Position numbers and translations under genes: made by a program. The notes under the pieces are model-generated. The model worked only from the letters and a program-made list of their open reading frames with translations. It ran no database searches and had not been told where the DNA came from. This document shows, piece by piece, positions 1 to 5,626 of a DNA stretch of 11,040 nt (positions are counted from its first letter, which is position 1; each line of letters opens with the position of its first letter). This DNA is from DATFPQ01 sp035264765 (lineage in GTDB: Bacteria; Actinomycetota; Actinomycetes; Actinomycetales; Angustibacteraceae), in the NCBI GenBank assembly GCA_035264765.1, contig DATFPQ010000147.1, positions 1 to 11,040 of the forward strand. Direction: 5' to 3'.

Positions 1-589
1 CCACCCCACCGACGGTCAGGCCGCCCCAGGCGACGACCAGTGGAGGCAGGGCGTCCTCCGTGCCGGCCGACAGCACGAAGTACACCGCCAGGCCGACCGC
101 CGCCCCGAGCCCCCACAGCACGCCGACGGGGTCGAGGGCGTGGTCGCCGGCGAGGTCGAGGACCAGCGCCAACCCGCCGACGGCGACGGCCGCACCCAGC
201 ACGGTCAGCGGCCGGGGACGCTGCCCGTGGCGCAGCCACAGCCAGGCGACCACGAGCAGGGCGCCCGAGTACTCCAGCAACAGCGCCACGGCCACACTCA
301 GGTGCTGGACAGCGTTGAAGTAGCACAGCTGGGCACCGGCGACGGCCACCACGCCGTAGGTCGTGATCGTGCCGGCGCCGCGCCACAGCAGCGCGCGCTG
401 ACCGCGCAGGACCAGCAGCGCGGGCCCGGTCAGCAGCAGCGCGGCGGTGACCACGCGGGCGGTGACCGCGGCTCCCGGCGTCCACCCCACGAGGAGGAGG
501 CTGGTGGCGAACGCGCCGGACGTCCCGAAGGTCGCCGCCGACAGCGAGGCCAGACCGACGCCCGCACCGCCCGCGATCCGCTGCTTCAC
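1..589 (-). CDS. EamA/DMT-family transporter, N-terminal part (runs off left edge)
   Basis: The minus strand is open from a GTG at 589 to the window edge, giving about 196 residues of a very hydrophobic protein. It begins KQRIAGGAGVGLASLSAATF after the initiator and has repeated membrane helices (for example around residues 35-50, 65-80 and 85-105) separated by short basic loops such as LRHGQRPRPL. The early pattern of an 'AATFGTSGAFA' helix followed by 'LEYSGALLVV' near residue 90 is typical of EamA (RhaT/YdcZ-like) drug/metabolite transporters, which usually have ten helices and 280-300 residues. About two thirds is therefore present and the C-terminus is outside the window. The GTG is preceded by GGAGGTG with 4 nt spacing, which fixes the start. 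It is divergent from the CGNR regulator gene, which may control it (inference). The substrate is unknown. Confidence 0.82.
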   Translation of the reverse strand, partial: MKQRIAGGAGVGLASLSAATFGTSGAFATSLLLVGWTPGAAVTARVVTAALLLTGPALLVLRGQRALLWRGAGTITTYGVVAVAGAQLCYFNAVQHLSVAVALLLEYSGALLVVAWLWLRHGQRPRPLTVLGAAVAVGGLALVLDLAGDHALDPVGVLWGLGAAVGLAVYFVLSAGTEDALPPLVVAWGGLTVGGV

Positions 590-610
590 GGTCCACCTCC
601 TGACGTAAGG

Positions 611-640
611 ACCAAACACCGTTACACTTCTGACACCGTA
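611..640. promoter_or_regulatory. Candidate operator/promoter region between divergent transporter and CGNR regulator
   Basis: The 75-bp gap between the divergent starts (589 and 665) is noticeably A/T-richer than its surroundings. It contains a perfect 7-bp direct repeat ACACCGT at 616-622 and 633-639, offset by 17 bp, so the copies are roughly on similar faces of the helix. Both divergent promoters must lie here. The repeat is a candidate binding site for the neighbouring CGNR protein; this is inference from position only, and no clear -35/-10 pair could be assigned. Confidence 0.4.
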
Positions 641-664
641 GGGCGGTCAATGAAAGGAGTCAAG

Positions 665-1210
665 GTGCTTTTTGCCCATGACACCGAGGTCGCGCTCGCC
701 GCGGCCGCCGCCCTGGTGAACACCGACCAGCCGGACCGGGACGACCTCGCCGACGTCGCTGCGCTGGACGCGTTCGTCGCACAGTGGGGCTGGACCGGTA
801 CCCGTCGCGGCGACCTGGAGGAGCTGGAGCAGGTACGGGCGCTGCGTCCGCGGCTGCGCCGGCTGTGGCGGCTGGACGAGGACGGCGTGGCGGGTGCCGT
901 GAACGACATGCTCCGCGAGGCCCGGGCCCTGCCCCAGCTGGTCGCGCACGACGCCTGGGGCTACCACCTGCACGCGACCGCACCAGACGCGCCGCTAGCG
1001 GACCGGATGGCCGTGGAGGCGGCGATGGCCTTCGTCGACGTCGTCCGGCAGGGCGAGCTCGACCGGCTTCGGGTCTGTGACGCCACGGACTGCTCGGACG
1101 TCGTCGTCGACCTGTCGAAGAACCGGTCGCGCCGGTACTGCGGCACCTCGTGCGCCAACCGGGTCAATGTCGCGGCGTTCCGGGCCCGGCGGGCGGGACG
1201 GGCCGGCTGA
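665..1210 (+). CDS. CGNR zinc-finger / ABATE-domain transcriptional regulator
   Basis: A 181-residue protein beginning LFAHDTEVALAAAAALVNT after the initiator, the typical opening of the ABATE (putative stress-induced transcription regulator) domain, which covers about residues 1-130. The C-terminus (135-178) is a CGNR zinc finger with four cysteines at about 138, 143, 159 and 163, followed by NRVNVAAFRARR, which probably contacts DNA. The signature CGNR tetrapeptide reads CANR here. The GTG at 665 is chosen because AAAGGAG (653-659) lies 5 nt upstream and because family members start at this point; an in-frame ATG at 650 has no ribosome binding site, and the open frame further upstream overlaps the divergent gene. 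The family is annotated as transcriptional regulators, mostly uncharacterised. Its divergent arrangement with the EamA transporter suggests local regulation (inference). Confidence 0.86.
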   Translation: MLFAHDTEVALAAAAALVNTDQPDRDDLADVAALDAFVAQWGWTGTRRGDLEELEQVRALRPRLRRLWRLDEDGVAGAVNDMLREARALPQLVAHDAWGYHLHATAPDAPLADRMAVEAAMAFVDVVRQGELDRLRVCDATDCSDVVVDLSKNRSRRYCGTSCANRVNVAAFRARRAGRAG

Positions 1211-1220
1211 GCCGCCGGCC
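1201..1220 (+). terminator. Hairpin over the stop codon of the CGNR gene
   Basis: GGCCGGC (1201-1207) and GCCGGCC (1214-1220) form a perfect 7-bp stem with a 6-nt loop that contains the TGA stop at 1208-1210. There is no T-run, as is common in actinobacteria. It may separate the regulator from the LolA-like operon, or be chance in GC-rich DNA. Confidence 0.35.
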
Positions 1221-1262
1221 GCCGCGGGAACCACCGCGCCCTCCCGTTCGTCGGGCGCGGTG

Positions 1263-2402
1263 ATGTCCGTCGTGAGCGCCGAGGCACGGCGGCGCTGGGT
1301 CGCCGTGGCCGGCCTCGCCGCGGTGCTGGCCCTGCTCGCCGGGTTGGTCCGCTCTGGAGGGCTGCCGCCCACCGACGACGGCACGGCGTCGGCCTCGCCC
1401 CGCGCTCTGCTGCGACGGGCCCTCGCCAGCGACGGCGTGGCGCACACCGCGCTGGGACAGAGCCGGGGCACCCTCGGGCTGCCGAACCTGCCCGGTCTCG
1501 GTGCGGTCGCGGAGCTGCTCGGCGGCACGACCCGCACCCGGGTGTGGTGGACGGCGCCGGGCCAGTGGCGGGTCGACGTCCTGACGGCGACCGGCGAGCG
1601 CGGCATGTACGGGACGCCGCAGGGCGTTGTCGCATGGGACTACGAACGCCGCCGGCTGCAGACCGTGGTCGGCGAGCCGGACGTGCGGCTGCCCCGCGCC
1701 GACGACCTGCTGGCCCCACAGGCGGCGCGCCGGCTGCTGTCCGGGGTGGGGCCTGCCGACGTGGTCGAGCGGCTGCCCGCCGCCCGGATCGGGGGCCGGG
1801 ACGCCGACGGGCTGCGCGTGCGCCCGGCCGAGCGGGGCAGCACCATCGGCGCGGCCCAGGTGTGGGTCGACCGGGCGTCCGGCCTGCCGCTGCGGTTGCG
1901 GGTGCTCGACCGGGCGGGTACCGAGTCCCTGGTGACCGAGCTCTCCGACGTGCGCCTCGAGCGGCCCTCCGCCGCGGTCACCACGCCCCCCACTCCTCCC
2001 GGCGTGAGCGACGACGTGGTGACTGCGCCGGACCTCGCCGCAGCGGTCGACCAGCGTGCCCCGTGGCAGCTACCGAGCCGCCTGGCCGGGCTACCGGTGA
2101 CCCGCTCGCCGCTCGCGGGCTCGGCGAGCTACGGGCGTGGCCTGGTTCGGTTCACCGTCCTGCCGCTGCCCGGCCGCATCGCTGGCGACATCACGGCGAA
2201 CGCCCGGTCGGCGGGGGCCACCGAGCTCTCGGTGCCCGGCGGGCTGGCCTACCGGGTGAGCCCGAGCCTGCTGGACGCCGTGGTGGTGCAGGCCGACGAC
2301 GGCGAGCACGCCTACCTGGTCGCCGGCCTGGTCACTCCCGACGTCCTCACCGAGGCGGTCCGCGAGCTGCTGTCCGACCCGCCACCGAGGCGCTTCCCAT
2401 GA
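1263..2402 (+). CDS. Membrane-anchored LolA/RseB-like protein, first gene of an ABC exporter operon
   Basis: A 379-residue protein with one N-terminal membrane helix (about residues 11-29, RWVAVAGLAAVLALLAGLV) after a short basic cytoplasmic tail, so the body is outside the membrane. Residues about 45-235 look like the LolA/LppX/RseB-type half-barrel: a 'TRVWWTAPGQWRVDVL' strand pair near 91-107, 'GVVAWDYERRRLQTV' near 121-135, and 'AQVWVDRASGLPLRLRV' near 198-214, where RseB-like proteins have a VWVD-x-x-T/SGL-x-L motif. A Pro/Thr-rich linker (240-255) leads to a second domain (256-370) that I do not recognise. Such proteins bind lipids or lipoproteins or sense envelope stress. The ATG at 1263 is the best start because it directly precedes the signal anchor, but no clear ribosome binding site is visible; GTG at 1272 is an alternative. 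The stop overlaps the start of the ABC ATPase (ATGA), implying translational coupling and a joint function. Confidence 0.75.
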   Translation: MSVVSAEARRRWVAVAGLAAVLALLAGLVRSGGLPPTDDGTASASPRALLRRALASDGVAHTALGQSRGTLGLPNLPGLGAVAELLGGTTRTRVWWTAPGQWRVDVLTATGERGMYGTPQGVVAWDYERRRLQTVVGEPDVRLPRADDLLAPQAARRLLSGVGPADVVERLPAARIGGRDADGLRVRPAERGSTIGAAQVWVDRASGLPLRLRVLDRAGTESLVTELSDVRLERPSAAVTTPPTPPGVSDDVVTAPDLAAAVDQRAPWQLPSRLAGLPVTRSPLAGSASYGRGLVRFTVLPLPGRIAGDITANARSAGATELSVPGGLAYRVSPSLLDAVVVQADDGEHAYLVAGLVTPDVLTEAVRELLSDPPPRRFP

Positions 2403-3325
2403 GTGCCGAGCCGGTCATCGCGACCTCACAGCTCACCAAGCGCTACGGCAGCGTGACCGCCGTCGACCGGATCGACCTGCTCGTCCGCCAAGGCGACCGG
2501 TACGGGTTCCTCGGGCCTAACGGCTCGGGCAAGACCACGACCGTCCGGATGCTGCTGGGCCTCGTATTCGCCACCTCCGGGACCGTGGAGCTGCTCGGCC
2601 GGCCGGTGCCGCGCCAGGCGCGGTCGGTGCTGGGGCAGATCGGTGCGCTCGTGGAGGAGCCCGCGGCCTACCCGCACCTGTCGGCCCGGGCCAACCTCCG
2701 GCTGCTCGACGCGGCCGGCCCTCCAGTCGGGGACGGACCGGCCGCCGACCGCACCGGCTCGCGCCGCACCCGACGGCGCAGAATCGACGAGGCGCTCGAG
2801 CGGGTCGGCCTGGCGGACGTCGGCCGCCGACCGGTCCGCGCGTACTCCCTTGGGATGCGGCAACGGCTCGGGCTCGCCGCGGCGCTCGTCCGCACGCCGC
2901 GCCTGCTCGTGCTGGACGAGCCAACCAACGGTCTCGACCCGCGAGGCATCCGAGAGGTCCGTGACCTGCTGATGACGCTGAACCAGGCGGGCACCACGGT
3001 GTTCCTGTCCAGCCACCTGCTGGCCGAGGTCGAGCTGTTCTGCACGCGCGTGGGCGTGCTGGACCGGGGACGCCTGGTCGCGCAGGACGACCTGTCGGCC
3101 CTGCGCGGGCCCACCGGCCGCACCGTGGTCCGGGTGGACGACGGCGCGGCCGCTCGCGCGCTGTTCGGCGGGCGGGTGGCCGCCGCGCGAGACGGCCATC
3201 TCGTGCTGGAAGGGGTCACCGTTGCCGAGGCGACCGCGCGGCTGGTCCGCGAGGGCATCGACGTCCTCGAGGCTGTGCCCGAGCGCCGGACCCTGGAGGA
3301 CACCGTGCTCGGGCTGACCTCGTGA
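2399..3325 (+). CDS. ABC transporter ATP-binding protein, BcrA/CcmA type
   Basis: A 308-residue ABC ATPase. Visible motifs: Walker A GPNGSGKT (residues 39-46), signature YSLGMRQRLG (149-158, a variant of LSGGQ), Walker B LLVLDEP (169-175) followed by TNGLD, and the switch histidine in SSH (204-206). The Q-loop position reads IGALVEEPAAYP (81-92), so an acidic residue stands where glutamine is usual, as is common in BcrA-like bacitracin/lantibiotic-type exporters. Residues about 107-129 form an extra Gly/Arg-rich insertion (ending RRTRRRR) before the helix leading to the signature. The C-terminal part (about 235-308) is the usual accessory region of this class. It shares ATGA with the LolA-like gene and GTGA with the permease gene. 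It energises export by the ABC-2 permease that follows; substrate unknown. Confidence 0.93.
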   Translation: MSAEPVIATSQLTKRYGSVTAVDRIDLLVRQGDRYGFLGPNGSGKTTTVRMLLGLVFATSGTVELLGRPVPRQARSVLGQIGALVEEPAAYPHLSARANLRLLDAAGPPVGDGPAADRTGSRRTRRRRIDEALERVGLADVGRRPVRAYSLGMRQRLGLAAALVRTPRLLVLDEPTNGLDPRGIREVRDLLMTLNQAGTTVFLSSHLLAEVELFCTRVGVLDRGRLVAQDDLSALRGPTGRTVVRVDDGAAARALFGGRVAAARDGHLVLEGVTVAEATARLVREGIDVLEAVPERRTLEDTVLGLTS

Positions 3326-4134
3326 TCGCCGTCGAGCTGCGCAAGCTTCTGATTCGACGTCGGACCTGGGTATCCGTGCTGCTGCTGTGCCTGCTGCCGG
3401 TCGTCGTCGCCGTCTTCCTGTCCGTCACCGAGATCGCACCCCGACCCGGCGAGGGGCCGACCCTGCTCTCGGCCGTCCTCGGCAACGGGGCCCTCTACCC
3501 AGCCGCCGCGCTGGGCATCGTGCTGCCGTTCTTCCTTCCCATCGCCGTCGCTGTGGTCGCCGGCGAGGCGATCGCCGGTGAGGCGGCGGTAGGCACCCTG
3601 CGCTACCTGCTGGTCCGCCCGGTGGGCCGCACCCGGCTGCTCATCGCCAAGCTGGTGTCGGTGCTGGCCTTCACCCTGGTGAGCGTGGTGGCGGTGGCCG
3701 TCACCGGATACGTCGCCGGAGTGACCCTGCTGGGCACCGCGACGGCGGCCACCACGACAACGCTGTCCGGTACCTCACTGACCACAGCCGACGTGGCGTG
3801 GCGCACGGGCGTCATGGTGCTCTACATCGGCTGGTCGATGGTGGGCGTCGCCGCGGTGTCGCTGCTGCTGTCCACCCTGACCGACTCAGCCCTGGCGGCG
3901 GCGCTGGGAGGCCTCGCCGTCCTGGTGACGAGCACCGTCCTGGTCGCGCTGGACGCCGCCGGTGCGGTGCGCGACTACCTGCCGACCCGCTACTGGCTCG
4001 CCTGGGTGGACCTGTTCCGCGACCCGGTGCTGTGGCACGACGTGAACCGGGGCGTGCTGGTGCAGTTGGCGTACGTGGTGGTGCTGCTCGGTGCCGCCTG
4101 GGCGAACTTCGCGACGCGGGACGTCACCAGCTGA
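3322..4134 (+). CDS. ABC-2 type transporter permease
   Basis: A 270-residue integral membrane protein with about six predicted helices: residues ~13-33, ~56-84, ~106-134, ~160-184, ~188-213 and ~243-263. The N-terminal amphipathic stretch (VELRKLLIRRRTWV) and the conserved loop between helices 2 and 3 (AGEAIAGEAAVGTLRYLLVRPVGR, of which the segment EAAVGTLRYLLVRPV is diagnostic) identify the ABC-2 family, in which this loop couples to the ATPase. The GTG start overlaps the ATPase stop by 4 nt. It is the membrane partner of that ATPase, probably as a homodimer since no second permease gene follows (inference). The gene ends in a small hairpin shared with the converging hydrolase gene. Confidence 0.9.
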   Translation: MIAVELRKLLIRRRTWVSVLLLCLLPVVVAVFLSVTEIAPRPGEGPTLLSAVLGNGALYPAAALGIVLPFFLPIAVAVVAGEAIAGEAAVGTLRYLLVRPVGRTRLLIAKLVSVLAFTLVSVVAVAVTGYVAGVTLLGTATAATTTTLSGTSLTTADVAWRTGVMVLYIGWSMVGVAAVSLLLSTLTDSALAAALGGLAVLVTSTVLVALDAAGAVRDYLPTRYWLAWVDLFRDPVLWHDVNRGVLVQLAYVVVLLGAAWANFATRDVTS

Positions 4135-4148
4135 GCCACGCGGGCTCA
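4132..4148. terminator. Palindrome carrying both convergent stop codons
   Basis: TGAGCC (4132-4137) and GGCTCA (4143-4148) form a perfect 6-bp inverted repeat with a 5-nt loop. The left arm starts with the permease TGA and the right arm ends with the hydrolase stop read on the minus strand. The whole intergenic gap is 11 bp. There is no T-tract, so its strength as a bidirectional terminator is uncertain. Confidence 0.4.
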
Positions 4149-4979
4149 TGGCCGCGCGGCCGCGCCCAGCGCCCGGACCGCGTCGCACTGGGACGGCCTT
4201 GGGGCCGCGGCCAGCACCGGCACCGCGAGCGCCTGCTTGACCAGCCCGACCACCAGCGGGTCGCGGGGCAGCGCGCCGTGCGACACGTGTGCACCGGGGC
4301 ACACCCGCTGCACCTCGACGTCGAGGGCTCCGTCCAGCCGCGCCGACTGCGGTGGCGTCACCGTCTCGTCCTGCGCCGTCCACACGGCGGTCCACACCGG
4401 GCCGTCCGGGGTCTCGGGCAGCGTGTCCAGCAGGTCGCTGCCGGGCACCAGCTGTCGGCAGGCGACGGGACAGGCGCTGGGGGCGAGCGCCGCACCGACC
4501 TGCGCCACGGTCGTGCCGTGATGCGGAGCGCCGAGCGTGACGATCCGTCGGGCTACCGCGTTGCCGCCGAGCTCGGCGGCCCAGATGCGGACGACGACGC
4601 CACCGGCCGAGTAACCCACGACGTCGACGCTGGGGGCACCGGCCGCAACCGCTCGGTCGGCGAGGGACTTCAGCTGCTGGGCCTGCTGGCGCAGATCCCC
4701 CATGCCGTCCCCCAGCAGGTCGACGAGGACGACGTCCCGCCCGGAGTCCCGCAGCGCCGAGGCCAGCACCTGCAGCGACGCGGTGTTGCCGCCGTACCCG
4801 GGCACGAGCAGGACCGGGCCGGGCCGGTCCTGTGGAACGCTTGGGTCCGACGCCTCACGGCCTCGGATCACCAGCAACGACCCGGTGAACACCGCCACCA
4901 TCAGGGCCGCGGCCACGGCGAAAAGGAACCAGCGGCGCTGCGGGCTCACGCCGCACCAAGGGTTGCCGCCGGGACGCAC
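4146..4979 (-). CDS. Membrane-anchored lipase-like alpha/beta hydrolase
   Basis: A 277-residue protein with an N-terminal membrane helix or uncleaved signal (about residues 17-38, after QRRW), placing the enzyme outside the cytoplasm. The alpha/beta hydrolase core begins at LLVPGYGGN (57-65, oxyanion-hole region). The nucleophile elbow is GYSAGG with Ser124. LGAPHHGT (149-156) is the motif usual in the lipase/PGAP1-like group. The likely acid is Asp204 (in AQDETVTPP) and the likely base His234 (in HVSHGALPRDP). Cysteines at 170, 174, 227 and 265 could form disulfides in an exported protein. It probably hydrolyses a carboxylic ester or lipid; the substrate is unknown. Two starts are possible: GTG at 4979, or GTG at 4949, which would give a cleaner signal anchor. 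Neither has a strong ribosome binding site. Convergent with the ABC operon and divergent from the 89-residue gene. Confidence 0.85.
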   Translation of the reverse strand: MRPGGNPWCGVSPQRRWFLFAVAAALMVAVFTGSLLVIRGREASDPSVPQDRPGPVLLVPGYGGNTASLQVLASALRDSGRDVVLVDLLGDGMGDLRQQAQQLKSLADRAVAAGAPSVDVVGYSAGGVVVRIWAAELGGNAVARRIVTLGAPHHGTTVAQVGAALAPSACPVACRQLVPGSDLLDTLPETPDGPVWTAVWTAQDETVTPPQSARLDGALDVEVQRVCPGAHVSHGALPRDPLVVGLVKQALAVPVLAAAPRPSQCDAVRALGAAARP

Positions 4980-5134
4980 TCGCCGTCGCCGTCCACGTCA
5001 GCAGGCTACGTGTCCGACCACGGCCGCCCAGGGGGAACTGCCTTGCGGTCGCGCGGCATCGACCGGCCACGGCCGGGTAGAGCAGCGGCCCTCGCGCCGC
5101 CAGCGCGAGCTCCCCATGAGACGAGGAGGCGCAC

Positions 5135-5404
5135 ATGCCGGACGTACCGCAGCCAGTGACCGACGACAGCCTGAAGGTCCGCCAGCTCAGCCACTACCAG
5201 TTCAGCTGGGTCGCCGGTGAGCCCGGGCAGCCGGGCACCTACACGCTCCAGCTGGTGCTCGACCAGGGCGCATGGGAAGAGGTGCTCACCATCGACGCCG
5301 CGGACGCGGACGCGTTGCAGGACCTGCTCAAGAACACGAAGGACGTCCACTACGACATCGGCCGGCGCGTGCTGATGTTCGGTGTGACGCCTGCCGGGGT
5401 CTGA
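5135..5404 (+). CDS. Small conserved-looking protein of unknown function (89 aa)
   Basis: I do not recognise this protein with certainty. It has 89 residues with a clear start: GAGGAGG (5123-5129) lies 5 nt before the ATG, and codon third positions are nearly all G/C, so it is a real gene. It has no cysteine, no signal peptide and no membrane segment. The sequence suggests a compact alpha/beta fold: strands around SHYQFSWVAG (19-28) and GTYTLQLVLDQ (36-46), then EEVLTIDAADADALQDLLKN (a strand followed by a helix, 50-69), and a last strand VLMFGVTP (79-86). Many acidic residues and a soluble composition suggest a cytoplasmic protein. It is transcribed alone: divergent from the hydrolase gene and closed by a strong hairpin directly after the stop. 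No function is proposed. Confidence 0.82.
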   Translation: MPDVPQPVTDDSLKVRQLSHYQFSWVAGEPGQPGTYTLQLVLDQGAWEEVLTIDAADADALQDLLKNTKDVHYDIGRRVLMFGVTPAGV

Positions 5405-5410
5405 GTCGCC

Positions 5411-5446
5411 GGTCTGGGGGCCGCAGCTGCAGGCGGCCCCCGGACC
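5411..5446 (+). terminator. Strong hairpin terminator after the 89-aa gene
   Basis: A 14-bp stem (5411-5424 with 5433-5446) contains one T-G pair and encloses an 8-nt loop AGCTGCAG. It begins 6 nt after the stop codon. No T-tract follows, which is usual for actinobacterial terminators. Confidence 0.72.
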
Positions 5447-5626
5447 GCACGGCCGCGGGCGCCCCGACACACTCCGCCACCGGGTGCCCACTCAGCGCCG
5501 CAACCGTTGACGGTGTCAGCGGTCTCTTTGCGCTCTTGGCCGCACCAAGGCCCTCGTCGGGACGACGAGCGGCCAGGGCCGTGGCAGGCTCGGCCCGCAA
5601 GCCCTCCCCGTCCCCTGGAGGTCGTC
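5447..5626 (+). promoter_or_regulatory. Leader/promoter region of the FAD oxidoreductase with a hairpin
   Basis: About 180 bp with no gene of its own. A TTGACG hexamer at 5507-5512 could be a -35 element but no convincing -10 follows at the usual spacing. At 5553-5569, CTCGTCG and CGACGAG form a perfect 7-bp stem with a 3-nt loop, flanked by GGCC on both sides (5549-5552 and 5571-5574). This hairpin lies about 50 nt upstream of the GTG start and would sit in the 5' leader if transcription starts at the TTGACG element. The ribosome binding site GGAGG (5617-5621) is 5 nt before the start codon. Confidence 0.35.

Noticed and set aside
140..664. Plus-strand open frame upstream of and continuous with the CGNR gene
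   Set aside because: It overlaps the divergent transporter gene antisense, encodes low-complexity Arg/Gly/Gln sequence and has no family resemblance; the real start is at 665.
3798..5159. Long plus-strand open frame across the permease end and the hydrolase gene
   Set aside because: It is a shadow of the high-GC3 genes on both strands, and its sequence is Arg/Gly/Pro-rich with no motif. The hydrolase on the minus strand has a full catalytic triad.
5507..5535. TTGACG as a firm promoter of the oxidoreductase gene
   Set aside because: No -10-like hexamer is found 16-19 bp downstream, so it is mentioned only as part of the leader region.
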